Below are positions 18,422 to 28,581 of a DNA stretch of 64,000 nucleotides, piece after piece. How positions within the stretch are numbered: position 1 is the stretch's first letter; every line of letters begins with the position of its first letter. This DNA is from Burkholderiales bacterium (GTDB lineage Bacteria > Pseudomonadota > Gammaproteobacteria > Burkholderiales > Ga0077523), in NCBI GenBank assembly GCA_019745565.1, contig JAIESW010000021.1, positions 60,716-124,715 on the forward strand, read 5' to 3'. The position numbers and the translations under genes are program-made. Under the pieces are notes generated by a model, which worked only from the letters and a program-made list of their open reading frames with translations, was not told the DNA's origin and searched no databases.

Positions 18422-19220
18422 CGTCAAGGCAGGGTGGGGCCTCAAGGGTGCCGCGCTGGCCGGCATGCTGTTCCTGCACATCCCGTTGCTCATCATCCTC
18501 CTCTACGCCTTCAGCATCGAGGAGAAGAGTTTCGTCTTCCCGATCCCGGGCTTCACCACGAAGTGGTTCGCCGTGGCTTTCGAACGCGAGGACGTGCGCC
18601 GTGCGCTGGGCCTGTCGATCAAGGTGGCGGCCATCGCGACTGCCATGGCACTCGTGCTCGGGACGCTCGCGGCGGCCGCGGTGTGGCGTTCGCGCTTCTT
18701 CGGACGCGAGGCGATCTCGCTGCTGCTGATCCTGCCGATCGCGCTGCCCGGCATCATCACCGGCATCGCGCTGCGCTCGGCCATCGGCATCGCCGAGATC
18801 CCGTTTTCCACGTGGACCCTGGTGCTGGGCCACGCGACGTTCTGCATCGTGGTGGTCTACAACAACGTGCTGGCGCGCTTCCGGCGCACCAACCGCGCGC
18901 TGATCGAGGCCTCCATGGATCTCGGCGCGAACGGGTTCCAGACCTTGCGCTACGTGGTGTTGCCGAACATCGCCACGGCGCTGCTGGCAGGCGGCATGCT
19001 CGCCTTCGCGCTCTCGTTCGACGAGGTGATCGTGACCACGTTCACCGCCGGACAGCAGAGTACGCTTCCCATCTGGATGCTGTCGGAGCTGATCCGGCCG
19101 CGCCAGCGGCCGGTGACCAACGTGGTGGCGGTGTTCGTGATCGCCGTCACGTTCGTGCCGATCGTGCTCGCTTTCTATCTCACGCGCGACACGCACGACG
19201 TGGCCGGCAGCGTGAAATGA
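18411..19220 (+). CDS. ydcV: Polyamine ABC transporter permease (YdcV/PotC-like)
   Basis: A 269-residue permease with the EAA loop [23 protein letters not shown] and the segment [15 protein letters not shown] typical of PotC/YdcV. It begins inside the preceding permease gene (11-base overlap). The aldehyde dehydrogenase gene follows after 25 bp. Confidence 0.92.
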   Translation: MRSNVKAGWGLKGAALAGMLFLHIPLLIILLYAFSIEEKSFVFPIPGFTTKWFAVAFEREDVRRALGLSIKVAAIATAMALVLGTLAAAAVWRSRFFGREAISLLLILPIALPGIITGIALRSAIGIAEIPFSTWTLVLGHATFCIVVVYNNVLARFRRTNRALIEASMDLGANGFQTLRYVVLPNIATALLAGGMLAFALSFDEVIVTTFTAGQQSTLPIWMLSELIRPRQRPVTNVVAVFVIAVTFVPIVLAFYLTRDTHDVAGSVK

Positions 19221-19245
19221 CGGTTTCTTCGACGAGGAAATGACC

Positions 19246-20673
19246 ATGCAGACCGAAATGCTGATCGGCGGAAAATTCGTGAAGGGCGAAGGCGAGGGCA
19301 TCGCCGTGCTCAATCCGGCCACGGGTACGACGCTCGCCACCGTTCCGGAGGCCTCGCCCGGTCAGGTGGAAGCGGCGGTGAAAGCAGCGCAGAAGGCCTT
19401 CGACGGCTGGTCGCAGACCACACCGGTGGAGCGTTCCAATCTGCTGCTGAAGCTTGCCGCGAAGATCGACGACGAGGCCGCGAGCCTCGCCAAGCTCGAA
19501 TCGCAGAACGCCGGCAAGCCGGTGGCGCGCGCTACCGCGGACGAGATGCCCGCCATCGCCGACGTGTTCCGGTTCTTCGCCGGTGCCGCGCGTTGCCTGT
19601 CGGGCTCCGCCGCGAAGGAGTACCTGCCCGGCCATACCAGCATGATCCGGCGCGATCCCATCGGTGTCGTCGGCCAGATCACCCCGTGGAACTACCCGCT
19701 GATGATGGCGGCGTGGAAACTCGGTCCCGCGCTCGCGGCGGGCAACACGCTGGTCATCAAGCCGTCCGAGATGACGCCGCTCACCACGTTGGCGCTCGGG
19801 CGGATCTGCGCTGAGATCTTCCCGGAAGGCGTGGTCAACGTGATCCACGGCCGCGGTCCATCGGTCGGTCAACCGCTCATCTCGCATCCGAAAGTGGCCA
19901 TGGTTTCGGTCACCGGCAGCATCGGCACGGGGCAGGCGGTATTGCGCGCCGCCGTGGACACCATCAAGCGCACGCACCTGGAACTGGGTGGCAAGGCGCC
20001 GGTGATCGTGTTCGACGATGCCGATCTGGAAGCGGTGGTGAACGGCATCAAGGTGTTCGGCTACTACAACGCGGGGCAGGACTGCACCGCTGCTTGCCGC
20101 ATCTACGCCGGCAAGAAGATCTACGACAAGCTCGTGGCGGATCTGGGCAGCGCCGTGGGCTCGCTCAAGATGGGTTCGACCGACGATGAAGCGACCGAAC
20201 TGGGCCCGGTGATCAGCGCCACCCAGCGCGAGCGAGTGGCCGGTTTCGTCGATCGCGCGAAGGCGTTGAAGCACATTAGCGTCGTTACCGGCGGGAAGAA
20301 GGGCACGGGCAACGGCTTCTACTACGAGCCCACCGTGATCGCCGGCGCGACCCAGGACGACGAGATCGTGCGCAAGGAAGTGTTCGGTCCGGTGGTGTCG
20401 GTCACGCCGTTCAGCGACGTCGATCAGGCCGTCGCGTGGGCCAACGATTCCGACTACGGTCTGGCTTCGTCGGTCTGGAGCAAGGACGTGTCGCGCGCGA
20501 TGAAGACCGCGGCGCGGTTGCAGTACGGCGCCACCTGGATCAATACCCATTTCATGCTCGCCACCGAGATGCCCCACGGCGGCATGAAGATGTCCGGTTA
20601 CGGCAAGGACATGTCCATGTACGGGCTGGAGGACTACACGGTGGTGCGGCATGTGATGGTTAATCTGGGCTGA
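19246..20673 (+). CDS. patD: Gamma-aminobutyraldehyde dehydrogenase (PatD/YdcW-like)
   Basis: A 475-residue NAD-dependent aldehyde dehydrogenase. Visible are ITPWNYPL (cofactor/substrate loop), the catalytic glutamate in LELGGKAP and the catalytic cysteine in [15 protein letters not shown]. Its position behind a Ydc-type polyamine importer points to oxidation of 4-aminobutanal, the product of putrescine transamination, to 4-aminobutyrate. The ATG at 19246 ([12 protein letters not shown]) has GAGGAA at a good distance, and the in-frame ATG two codons earlier is too close to it. The transaminase that would supply the substrate is not in the window. Confidence 0.88.
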   Translation: MQTEMLIGGKFVKGEGEGIAVLNPATGTTLATVPEASPGQVEAAVKAAQKAFDGWSQTTPVERSNLLLKLAAKIDDEAASLAKLESQNAGKPVARATADEMPAIADVFRFFAGAARCLSGSAAKEYLPGHTSMIRRDPIGVVGQITPWNYPLMMAAWKLGPALAAGNTLVIKPSEMTPLTTLALGRICAEIFPEGVVNVIHGRGPSVGQPLISHPKVAMVSVTGSIGTGQAVLRAAVDTIKRTHLELGGKAPVIVFDDADLEAVVNGIKVFGYYNAGQDCTAACRIYAGKKIYDKLVADLGSAVGSLKMGSTDDEATELGPVISATQRERVAGFVDRAKALKHISVVTGGKKGTGNGFYYEPTVIAGATQDDEIVRKEVFGPVVSVTPFSDVDQAVAWANDSDYGLASSVWSKDVSRAMKTAARLQYGATWINTHFMLATEMPHGGMKMSGYGKDMSMYGLEDYTVVRHVMVNLG

Positions 20674-20684
20674 CGGGGGTATCG

Positions 20685-20740
20685 CTGCCCCCACCCTGAC
20701 CCTCCCCACAGCTTCGCTGGGGGAAAATTGGGATGGGGGC
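20685..20740. repeat. Intergenic repeat R2, short form (single hairpin)
   Basis: Outer arms TGCCCCCA and TGGGGGCA are a perfect inverted repeat around an inner hairpin (CCCCACAGC-TTC-GCTGGGG). Relatives with two inner hairpins are at 26292-26386 and 48365-48453. It lies between the aldehyde dehydrogenase stop and the copA promoter and could also act as a transcript end. Confidence 0.7.
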
Positions 20741-20757
20741 AACAAGCGGAATCGTTC

Positions 20758-20788
20758 TTGACCTTCCCATCGTGGCAAGGCTCAGAGT
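20758..20788 (+). promoter_or_regulatory. CueR-type operator/promoter of copA
   Basis: CCTTCC-N7-GCAAGG (20762-20780) differs by one base from the CueR site CCTTCC-N7-GGAAGG. It sits between a -35 TTGACC (20758-20763) and a poor -10 CAGAGT (20783-20788) with the 19-bp spacing characteristic of MerR-family activated promoters. The regulator gene lies immediately after copA. Confidence 0.75.
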
Positions 20789-20822
20789 GGCGGGCGTAGA
20801 CTATGTCCTCGAGGTAACGCCC

Positions 20823-23249
20823 ATGAATGCTCCCGTGCACCCTCCGGTCGCAGCCGACGTACCCGCGACCCGCGAGTTGTCGCTAAGCGTCGAAGGCATG
20901 ACCTGCGCCTCCTGCGTCGGCCGGGTCGAACGCGCGCTGTCCGCCGTGCCGGGTGTGCGCGAAGTGACGGTGAACCTCGCCACCGAGACCGCGACGGTCC
21001 GGGCCGACCCTGAGGTGGACGCTGCCCGTCTGGCTGCCGCCGTAGAGCAGGCCGGCTACGGAGTCGGACACGACACCATCGACCTCGCCATCGAAGGCAT
21101 GACCTGCGCCTCGTGCGTATCGCGGGTCGAGAAGGCGTTGACGAAAGTCCCCGGTGTGATCGAGGCGTCGGTCAATCTCGCCACCGAATCCGCGGAAGCG
21201 ACGGTACTGCGCGGTGCGGTGACGCGCGGGCAACTGGAAGCGGCCGTGCGAGCTGCCGGTTACGGTATCCGCGCAATAGCACCGGCGGCGACGTCGAGAG
21301 TACCCGCTGCCGCGCCCTGGTGGCCCGTGGCTGTGGCGGCGGCGCTGTCGCTGCCGTTGGTGATCCCCATGGTGGGCGCCATGATCGGCCGGCACTGGAT
21401 GCTCGACGGCTGGCTGCAACTGGCGCTCGCGACGCCCGTGCAGTTCTGGCTCGGCGCCCGGTTCTATCGCGCGGGCTGGAACGCGCTCAAGGCCCGCACC
21501 GGCAACATGGATCTGCTGGTGGCGCTCGGCACTTCCGCGGCGTTCGGTCTCAGCGTGTACGAATTGCTGGCGCATCCGGCCGACGGCATGCCGAAGCTGT
21601 ATTTCGAAGCCGCCGCCGTCGTGATCACGCTGGTCCTGCTCGGCAAGTGGCTCGAGGCGCGATCCAAGCGCATGGCGACCGATGCGATCCGCGCGCTCAA
21701 TGCGCTCCGGCCGGACCGTGCACGCGTGCTGGCGGATGGCGTCGAGCGCGAAGTGGCGATCGACGCCGTCGTCGCCGGCAATCTCGTGGTCGTCCGGCCC
21801 GGCGAGCGCATCGCCGTGGACGGCGTCGTGGTCGAGGGCACCAGCGAAGCGGACGAATCCCTGATCACCGGTGAAAGCCTGCCGGTGGCGAAGCACGAGG
21901 GCGACAAGGTGACTGGCGGATCGGTGAACGCCGACGGGCGGTTATTGGTCCGCGCAACCGCCGTCGGCGTGGAATCCACGCTCGCCCGTATCGTGCGCCT
22001 GGTGGAGTCGGCGCAAGCGAAGAAGGCGCCGATCCAGCGACTGGTGGACAAGGTCAGCGCGGTCTTCGTTCCGGTCGTGGTCGCCATGGCCGCGGTCACG
22101 CTGCTCGCTTGGGGGTTTGCCACGGGCAACTGGGAGGTGGCGATCCTCAACGCCGTAGCGGTGCTGGTCATCGCTTGCCCCTGCGCATTGGGTCTCGCGA
22201 CACCCGCTGCCATCATGGTGGGCACCGGTGTCGCCGCCCGTCACGGCATCCTGGTCAAGGACGCCGAAGTGCTCGAAACGGCCCACGCGGTGACGGCGGT
22301 GGCCTTCGACAAGACCGGCACGCTGACCGAAGGGCATCCGCGACTGGTGGTGACGGAACCCGTGAACGGTTCACGGGAGGCATTGTTGTCAGCGGCAGCA
22401 TCGATCCAGGGCGGCAGCGAGCACGCCCTCGCACGTGCGGTCCTGGAAGCGGCTCTGGCCGAAGGTCTGGCCGCAGAGCCTGCGATCGACGTGCGGGCGT
22501 TGCCCGGGCGCGGCATGGCTGCGAAGGTGGCCGGCCGCGATCTGCGGCTCGGCAATGCGCGCCTGATGGCGGAGTCCGGTGTCGACACGACCGTCCTCGC
22601 TGCGCGTGCCGCGCAGCTGCAGTCGGAGGGACGCACCGTGTCCTGGGTCGCGGAACTGGCAAACCCACCTCGGCTGCTTGGCCTTCTCGCTTTCGGCGAT
22701 GCGCCGAAAGCGACGGCGCGCGAAGCGATCGCCACGCTGCACGCTCAACACGTCCGGACCATCATGGTCACCGGCGACAATGCCGGAGCCGCGCGCGCGG
22801 TTGCCGATGCACTGGGTATCGATGACGTGCGCGCCGAGGTGCTGCCGGGCGACAAGGCCGGCGTGATCTCGGAACTGAAGCGCGACGGTACCCGCGTGGC
22901 GATGGTCGGTGACGGCATCAACGACGCTCCGGCGCTCGCTGCCGCCGACGTCGGGATCGCCATGGCGAGCGGCACCGACGCCGCGATGCACGCGGCCGGC
23001 GTGACGCTGATGCGCAACGATCCGCGACTCGTGAGCGATGCGATCGCCATCTCGCGCCGGACCACCGCCAAGATCCGCCAGAATCTCTTCTGGGCCTTCA
23101 TCTACAACGTAGTCGGGATACCGCTGGCGGCGTTGGGCCTGTTGAATCCGGTCATCGCGGGGGCCGCCATGGCCTTCAGCAGCGTCAGCGTGGTGACCAA
23201 TGCGCTCACGCTGCGCCGATGGCGGCCCACGGCAGGGGGCAAGTCATGA
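20823..23249 (+). CDS. copA: Copper-translocating P1B-type ATPase CopA
   Basis: An 808-residue Cu(I) exporter of the inner membrane. Two N-terminal HMA domains carry GMTCASC (C28/C31 and C95/C98). The transmembrane metal site is CPC (C452-P-C454 in [15 protein letters not shown]) and the phosphorylated aspartate is D496 (DKTGTLTEG), with SEHALARA (HP motif), MVTGDN and [19 protein letters not shown] completing the ATPase core. The ATG at 20823 follows GAGG. Upstream in-frame codons would run into the promoter. It overlaps cueR by four bases, so ATPase and regulator are made together. Confidence 0.96.
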   Translation: MNAPVHPPVAADVPATRELSLSVEGMTCASCVGRVERALSAVPGVREVTVNLATETATVRADPEVDAARLAAAVEQAGYGVGHDTIDLAIEGMTCASCVSRVEKALTKVPGVIEASVNLATESAEATVLRGAVTRGQLEAAVRAAGYGIRAIAPAATSRVPAAAPWWPVAVAAALSLPLVIPMVGAMIGRHWMLDGWLQLALATPVQFWLGARFYRAGWNALKARTGNMDLLVALGTSAAFGLSVYELLAHPADGMPKLYFEAAAVVITLVLLGKWLEARSKRMATDAIRALNALRPDRARVLADGVEREVAIDAVVAGNLVVVRPGERIAVDGVVVEGTSEADESLITGESLPVAKHEGDKVTGGSVNADGRLLVRATAVGVESTLARIVRLVESAQAKKAPIQRLVDKVSAVFVPVVVAMAAVTLLAWGFATGNWEVAILNAVAVLVIACPCALGLATPAAIMVGTGVAARHGILVKDAEVLETAHAVTAVAFDKTGTLTEGHPRLVVTEPVNGSREALLSAAASIQGGSEHALARAVLEAALAEGLAAEPAIDVRALPGRGMAAKVAGRDLRLGNARLMAESGVDTTVLAARAAQLQSEGRTVSWVAELANPPRLLGLLAFGDAPKATAREAIATLHAQHVRTIMVTGDNAGAARAVADALGIDDVRAEVLPGDKAGVISELKRDGTRVAMVGDGINDAPALAAADVGIAMASGTDAAMHAAGVTLMRNDPRLVSDAIAISRRTTAKIRQNLFWAFIYNVVGIPLAALGLLNPVIAGAAMAFSSVSVVTNALTLRRWRPTAGGKS

Positions 23250-23716
23250 ACGACGGTGAGGTGCTGCAAGGTCCCTTCAACATCGGCGAGGCCGCAGCGC
23301 TGTCGGGCGTGTCCGCCAAGATGCTGCGCCACTACGAGTCGCTGGGTCTGCTGCCCAAGGTGGCCCGCACCGGTGCCGGGTATCGCCAGTACGGGCACGA
23401 CGAGGTGCATACGCTGCGCTTCATCCGGCGCGCGCGCGACCTCGGGTTCGGCATCCCCGAGATCAAGCTGCTGCTCGATCTGTGGCAGAACCGGCGGCGT
23501 GCGAGCGCCAACGTGAAGCGCATCGCGCTCGAGCACGTCACCGACCTCGACCGCCGCATCGCCGAGATGCGCGCCATGAAACGCACGCTCGAGGCGCTGG
23601 CCCATAGCTGTCATGGCGACGAGCGCGCGGATTGTCCGATCCTCGATGATCTTGCCGCGGACGTGGCACCGGCCCCGGCGGTGAAACGCCCCGCGTCCGA
23701 ACGTCTGCGCCGCTGA
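23246..23716 (+). CDS. cueR: MerR-family copper-responsive regulator (CueR-like)
   Basis: A 156-residue regulator with a MerR winged-helix start ([27 protein letters not shown]), a dimerisation helix, and a C-terminal metal loop [11 protein letters not shown]. The C-x7-C spacing is that of CueR for Cu(I)/Ag(I). The ATGA overlap with copA and the CueR-like palindrome in the copA promoter support autoregulated copper sensing. About 25 basic, proline-rich residues follow the metal loop, slightly longer than typical. Confidence 0.9.
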   Translation: MNDGEVLQGPFNIGEAAALSGVSAKMLRHYESLGLLPKVARTGAGYRQYGHDEVHTLRFIRRARDLGFGIPEIKLLLDLWQNRRRASANVKRIALEHVTDLDRRIAEMRAMKRTLEALAHSCHGDERADCPILDDLAADVAPAPAVKRPASERLRR

Positions 23717-23719
23717 TCG

Positions 23720-24460
23720 GTGCACGCAGTGTCGTGTGGTTTCCGGGGTGTGGCGATGGCAGTGGCGGCACTGCTTGCGGGTGCCCCGGCATGGGCCGAC
23801 GAGGCGGTTGCCGCCTTTTCGAGCGGAACCGTCGGCCAGCTGCCGGCAGCGCCCTGGCGCGCCACGAGGCTGCCGAAGGTGCCCCACGAGACGCGCTATG
23901 GCCTGGTCGAGGACGCTGGCGCTGTCGTGTTGCGGGCGGACGCGAATGCCTCCATGTCGGGCCTGGTGCACCCGCTGCGGTTCGATCCGCGGACTCGACC
24001 GATCCTCGAATGGCGCTGGAAGGTGAGCGACGTGCCGGCCCGCGCGAACTTCGGGACCAGGCAGGGCGACGACTTCGCAGCCCGCGTTTACGTGCTGTTC
24101 GACTACGACGTGACGAAGCTGCCGCTGTTCGCGCGCATCAAGCTCCGGCTGGCGAGGGCTCTGTATGGGGAGGCGGTGCCGGCGGCGGGGCTCTGCTATG
24201 TCTGGGACGCGAAAGCGCCGGTCGGGACCACCGGATGGAGTCCGTACACGGATCGGCTGCGGATGATCGTCGTGGATTCGGGCACCGCCGACGCCGGTCG
24301 CTGGAAGTCGGTGCGGCGCAATGTAGCCGAGGATTTCCGAACGGCCTTCGGTGAGGAACCACCAGCGCTTTCCGGGCTGGCGGTAGCCACGGATACCGAC
24401 AACACCGGCTCCAGCCTCACGGCCTGGTACGGCGATCTCAGGTTCGTGGTTGCCCCCTGA
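23720..24460 (+). CDS. DUF3047 domain protein, exported
   Basis: A protein of up to 246 residues with a signal peptide (MHAVSCGFRGVAMAVAALLA, cleavage after AWA). The body matches the DUF3047 pattern: LEWRWKVSD, GDDFAARVYVLFDYD, LCYVWD and WYGDLRF. The GTG at 23720 is taken because it gives a complete leader with a positive charge. The ATG at 23756 would leave only a short hydrophobic stub. No good ribosome-binding site is seen, so the start is uncertain. It is close behind cueR, but a role in copper handling is only suggested by position. Confidence 0.75.
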   Translation: MHAVSCGFRGVAMAVAALLAGAPAWADEAVAAFSSGTVGQLPAAPWRATRLPKVPHETRYGLVEDAGAVVLRADANASMSGLVHPLRFDPRTRPILEWRWKVSDVPARANFGTRQGDDFAARVYVLFDYDVTKLPLFARIKLRLARALYGEAVPAAGLCYVWDAKAPVGTTGWSPYTDRLRMIVVDSGTADAGRWKSVRRNVAEDFRTAFGEEPPALSGLAVATDTDNTGSSLTAWYGDLRFVVAP

Positions 24461-24469
24461 TCGGGGCCA

Positions 24470-26272
24470 TCAAGCTCGCAATGCGGGTTCGCGCATCGGC
24501 GGCGCCGTCGATTCCCGCACCCACCGGACTTCCACCAGGCCGCGCAGCGCGTTGCTCACGAAGATCCGTTCGGCGCGTTGCAGGTCTTCGGCTTCGAGAC
24601 TCTTCACCCGGACGCGCCCCTCCGCCAGCAGACGGCTGCGCATCACGCCGTCGAGCACGCCGTCTTCGAGCGGTGGGGTCCACAGGACCCCGTCCAGTTG
24701 CAGGACGATGTTGGTGCGGGCTCCTTCGGCGAGCTTGCCCGCGGTGTTGAAGAACAGCGCGTCGAAATGGCCAGCCGCCACGACGCGCTGCAGTTCACGA
24801 TCGTAGAGTGCGCGTGCCGTGGTCTTGTGCCGCGCGCGTGAGTCGTTTGCCGGTACCCGAAGGGGCGACAGGACCACGATGGGCAACGGCGGCAGCGGTG
24901 GCAGCGGGGCGGATTCGAGTGCGTGCACGCCGTCGGGGCGCAGCGCAAGGCGCAGGCGATGGGGCGCATCCCCGAGCAGCGCCGCACGCTGACGCACGTC
25001 GCGTGCGATCCCTGCGACGTCCACGGGAAAGCCGAACCATCGTGCGGATCCGGCGAGTCGCGCGAGATGGGCGTCGAGCAGCGCCACTGCGCCGTCGCGT
25101 GCGAGCATGGTCTCGAACAGATCGAATGTTGCCGGCGGTTGGGCGAAACGCGCCTTGACCAGGCACTCGTCCCATTCGCCCTGCGGCGTGGAATCGTGGG
25201 TCACGCCGCTGCCGATGCCCAGGCGCGCGTGCCCTGCACGATCGATCTCGATGGTGCGGATCGCGACGTTCCAGCGGCAGTCGCCGCCGGGTGCGATCCA
25301 GCCGAGCGCACCGCAGTACAGGCCGCGATCGGCGAGTTCCAACTCGTCGATGATCTCCATGGCGCGGATCTTCGGCGCGCCGGTGACCGAGCCGCAGGGG
25401 AAGAGAGCACGCACGACGTCTGCCAGCGAGCCTTCGACCGGTTCCGCGTCGATGGTGGACGTCATCTGCCAGACCGTGGGGTAGGCCTCCACGTCGAACA
25501 GCGAACGGACGGTCACGCCGCCGGGCGGCACGAGACGGCCGAGATCGTTGCGGAGCAGGTCCACGATCATGACGTTCTCCGCGCGTTCCTTGGCGGAGGT
25601 GGTGAGCGACTCCGGTGGGGCGGACCGCGGTGCCGTGCCTTTCATCGGTCTGGTCGTGATGCGGCTGCCGATGCGTTCCACGAACAGTTCGGGCGAACGC
25701 GAGAGGATCCAGCCGTCGGCGTGATGCACGACGCCGCCATGGCGCGCCGGTTGCGTTTCGCGCAGGCGGGTGTAGAGGGCGAGCGGGTGCCCGTAGACCT
25801 CGCCCTCCATCGGGAACGTGAGGTTCACCTGATAGACGTCGCCCGCTTCGATGTAGCGGCGGATGCGTTCGATCTTCGCAGCGTACTGCTCGTAGTCCAT
25901 GACGGCTTCGAGTCCACCGAGACCCGCGGCGCGGCTGTCGACGGGCAATTCCTCCAGGCGCGTCTGCAGCCACGCGTCGGCGCTGCGGCGATCGAGGCGC
26001 GAGCAACGTTCGAAGACCCAGGCCTGCAGCAGCGGTTGGCGTGAATCGTCGAATACGTGCCGCAGCTTCGGTTCGAGGGCGAAACCCAGGCGGTAGGCGA
26101 ACGCCGTCGCGATCCATGCTCCCTTGCCCGCAAGACGTTCGATGCGCGCGAAGGCGTCCGGCAATTCGGCGGGTGCCGTCGGCGCGATCGTTTCCGCGAG
26201 ACCTTCGAGCACGACGGCGGTGCCGTCGGCATCGAGGTTGTTCTCGAACAGGGCGAAGGGAAGGTTGGTCAA
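24470..26272 (-). CDS. pabB: Aminodeoxychorismate synthase component I fused to aminodeoxychorismate lyase (PabB-PabC)
   Basis: A two-domain enzyme of p-aminobenzoate and thus folate synthesis, about 600 residues. The N-terminal two thirds is a chorismate-using PabB (YIEAGDVYQVNLTFP, SRSPELFV, RPMKGTAPR, VMIVDLLRNDLGR, FPCGSVTGAPKIRAMEII, GIGSGVTHDST). From about residue 370 a PLP-dependent PabC/BCAT-fold domain follows (FDLFETML, RARHKTTARALYD, LFFNTAGKLAEGARTNI). The fusion is known in many bacteria. The TTG at 26272 (MTNLPFALFENN), with GAGAG upstream, is preferred because longer frames translate the R2 repeat. The gene ends nine bases from the convergent DUF3047 gene. The PabA glutaminase is not in the window. 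Confidence 0.88.
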   Translation of the reverse strand: MTNLPFALFENNLDADGTAVVLEGLAETIAPTAPAELPDAFARIERLAGKGAWIATAFAYRLGFALEPKLRHVFDDSRQPLLQAWVFERCSRLDRRSADAWLQTRLEELPVDSRAAGLGGLEAVMDYEQYAAKIERIRRYIEAGDVYQVNLTFPMEGEVYGHPLALYTRLRETQPARHGGVVHHADGWILSRSPELFVERIGSRITTRPMKGTAPRSAPPESLTTSAKERAENVMIVDLLRNDLGRLVPPGGVTVRSLFDVEAYPTVWQMTSTIDAEPVEGSLADVVRALFPCGSVTGAPKIRAMEIIDELELADRGLYCGALGWIAPGGDCRWNVAIRTIEIDRAGHARLGIGSGVTHDSTPQGEWDECLVKARFAQPPATFDLFETMLARDGAVALLDAHLARLAGSARWFGFPVDVAGIARDVRQRAALLGDAPHRLRLALRPDGVHALESAPLPPLPPLPIVVLSPLRVPANDSRARHKTTARALYDRELQRVVAAGHFDALFFNTAGKLAEGARTNIVLQLDGVLWTPPLEDGVLDGVMRSRLLAEGRVRVKSLEAEDLQRAERIFVSNALRGLVEVRWVRESTAPPMREPALRA

Positions 26273-26291
26273 CGCGAACTCTCGATAGAGG

Positions 26292-26386
26292 CTGCCCCCA
26301 TCCCAACCTTCCCCCGGCAAAGCCGGGGGAAGGGGTGTACGGCGCCTTCCCCCAACTGCGTTGGGGGAAGGCTGGGATGGGGGCAG
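26292..26386. repeat. Intergenic repeat R2, long form (two inner hairpins)
   Basis: Outer arms CTGCCCCCATCCCAACCTTC and their near-perfect complement GAAGGCTGGGATGGGGGCAG flank two inner hairpins (CCCCCGGC-AAA-GCCGGGGG and CTTCCCCCAAC-TGC-GTTGGGGGAAG), giving a three-way-junction shape. It occupies the gap between the hydrolase gene and pabB, both on the minus strand, and abuts the pabB start region. Confidence 0.8.
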
Positions 26387-26410
26387 ACCTTCTCGTCCAT
26401 CAACCGTGCT

Positions 26411-28498
26411 TCACTGCCAGACTTCGCTCTCCGCGGCCTCGCGCACGACCATCTCCACATCCTCCGACAGCATCAGCCGCTCGGCCTCCAGCTTGCGTGC
26501 TGCCGCTTCCACCTTCTTCACGTAACCCGCGCGATCGCCATACAGCTCCTGCAGTGAAGGCCTCGGGTCACCGGCGGCATCGGCTTCGGACCGCGTCTTC
26601 GGCAGCGGGATCATGGAACCCAGCAGATCGCAGAGATCGTCGCCGCCGAACTCCGGCCTGCGCGTGTTCCAGCCGAGCACAGTGGCCACGGGCGCTTCCA
26701 CGTACGGATGGCGGATGCCGGCGATGTCGTTGCCGATCGCGTCCACCTGCGGCACCAGGACCCGATGGGGATAGACGATGTCCGGGAACAGCTTCTCGAC
26801 GATGCCGGCGTTGCCGAAGATCTTCTCGCCGAAATCGCGCTCGCCCGAGCCGTTGTGCAGGCCGGAGTACTTCACGTTCGGAATCCTCGGCCACGCCAGA
26901 GCCTCCGGCGCGACCAGCGTGCCGTCGCCGACGGTCGGCACCTTGCCGAGCGGCGGTGCCGTGCCCTTGCGCACCCAATCGTCGAGGGCCACGGTCAGCG
27001 CGCGCAACAGCGGACCGGGATGCACGGGATTGGTGAGCTGCTCGCACTGGCGATTGCCGATACCGTAGTGCGGCGCATCGCCCTTGAAGCTGCCGTGCTG
27101 CAGGCTGGACAGCAGATAGCGGCGCACCCGCGGTGGCTCGGTGAGATCGGTCTTGCCGCCTTCGGTGGTGCCGGTGAGCGAGGCACGGAACTGCCAGTAC
27201 TCGTTCGACGTGTCGCTGTGGATCACCTTCGGGTCGCTCATGGGGCGCTTGAGGATGCCGTCGGGGATGCGTGTCTTCGGGTTGCCGCGCACGCCGTACT
27301 GGTGCGGGAAGTTGGTGTCGGGCACGTACCGTTCGCGGTGTTGCTGGGTGAACGGGTTGGGCTGCGCGAAGCGGTAGTTGAGATACAGCTTCTGCACGCC
27401 GGCCACGTGGACGTGCACGCCGTCGCACACGCGCCGGCCGCGCTCGTCCTCGTTGAAGCCCTGATAGAGGAAGTCGCGCATGTACATGCCGGAGGAAGAG
27501 ATGCCCTGGCACAGCGTGGTGTCGATGCCGGGTACCGGATTCGGATTGCCCGCCGTGTCCGCCGCCTCGTTCTTGAGGAACGAAACGAAGTCGCGCGTGG
27601 TGAGATAGCCGAGCCCCATCACCGGCGAGCCGGTTGCGCGATAGAGGAGATGGTAGTTGCGATCGTTGCGGAAGCCGCCCTTCAGGCAGATGTCCGTGGT
27701 GCTGGGGTCGCCCGGCCAGCCGTCGGGGCAGCGGGCGAAGGCCCAGTCGGTGTCCGGTACGCGCTCGCCACGCGGCATCTGCGGTGCACTCGGGCGCGGT
27801 GAATCGGAACCCACGACCCACAGTTCGGCCTCGGCCTTTGCCTTGTCGGTGTCGATCGCCGGATAGCTCTTGAAGGCCGATCCCCCCGAGAGCGGCAGGG
27901 TGGACGGCGTCGCACCATTGAAATTGCGGTCGCCGAACTCGGTCAGGATGCGCTGGGTGACCGGAATGCCGGCGAGGTCCACCGTGATCGGGAAGTTCAC
28001 CGTGAGCCGGTTGTCGCCCGGCGCGATGTCGGCACCCCAGCCCACCCACGCGACCACGTAGCCGCGCTTCATCAGAAAGCCGTTGCCGAAATCCGCCGGT
28101 GTCGTCGGATCGTTCATGTTCGCCTTGGACGAGGTGTCGTGCAGCCGGCCGAAGGCGATCTTGCGCCCGCGGTTGTTGACCTCGAAGAACAGGGTGCGCG
28201 AGCCCTTGGCGAGATCCACGGGCTTCAGGATCACCATGTCCGCGGAAAATTCCACCAGGCCGCGGTCGTTGAGCGGGGTGTTGCGGATGTCGAACACCCG
28301 GCCGTTGCGCGCGTCGCCCGGGTCGGCCTCGAAATGGGCGGTGCCCGTCAGCTTCTCGTAGGGTCCGGCGGTGCCGAAGCCTTGTCCGTCGGCCACAATC
28401 TCCCGCTTGACGATGTCGAGGCGCACCAGTCTGGCCTCCGCTGCCGGGGGCAGCGCCAGGACGATCAGGGCGAGGGCGGCGGCGAGGGGCAGTTTCAT
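26411..28498 (-). CDS. Large exported alpha/beta-hydrolase domain protein
   Basis: A 695-residue protein with a signal peptide (MKLPLAAALALIVLALPPAAEA). The sequence matches the alpha/beta hydrolase domain family of about 600-700 residues of unknown substrate. A likely nucleophile elbow is GISSSGMYMRDFLYQGFN (G-x-S-x-G), followed by the histidine-rich segment VHVHVAGVQK. The start at 28498 gives the complete leader. It is transcribed away from the molybdopterin oxidoreductase, with 83 bp between the two starts. Probably a periplasmic or secreted esterase-type enzyme, but the reaction is not known. Confidence 0.8.
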   Translation of the reverse strand: MKLPLAAALALIVLALPPAAEARLVRLDIVKREIVADGQGFGTAGPYEKLTGTAHFEADPGDARNGRVFDIRNTPLNDRGLVEFSADMVILKPVDLAKGSRTLFFEVNNRGRKIAFGRLHDTSSKANMNDPTTPADFGNGFLMKRGYVVAWVGWGADIAPGDNRLTVNFPITVDLAGIPVTQRILTEFGDRNFNGATPSTLPLSGGSAFKSYPAIDTDKAKAEAELWVVGSDSPRPSAPQMPRGERVPDTDWAFARCPDGWPGDPSTTDICLKGGFRNDRNYHLLYRATGSPVMGLGYLTTRDFVSFLKNEAADTAGNPNPVPGIDTTLCQGISSSGMYMRDFLYQGFNEDERGRRVCDGVHVHVAGVQKLYLNYRFAQPNPFTQQHRERYVPDTNFPHQYGVRGNPKTRIPDGILKRPMSDPKVIHSDTSNEYWQFRASLTGTTEGGKTDLTEPPRVRRYLLSSLQHGSFKGDAPHYGIGNRQCEQLTNPVHPGPLLRALTVALDDWVRKGTAPPLGKVPTVGDGTLVAPEALAWPRIPNVKYSGLHNGSGERDFGEKIFGNAGIVEKLFPDIVYPHRVLVPQVDAIGNDIAGIRHPYVEAPVATVLGWNTRRPEFGGDDLCDLLGSMIPLPKTRSEADAAGDPRPSLQELYGDRAGYVKKVEAAARKLEAERLMLSEDVEMVVREAAESEVWQ

Positions 28499-28581
28499 GG
28501 GCGCTCCGGAGACGGGGATCGCAGTGTATACGGGCGGCGAGCGGGCTTAGAATTGCGTCTCCCCAAGGAATCCGAGGCACC

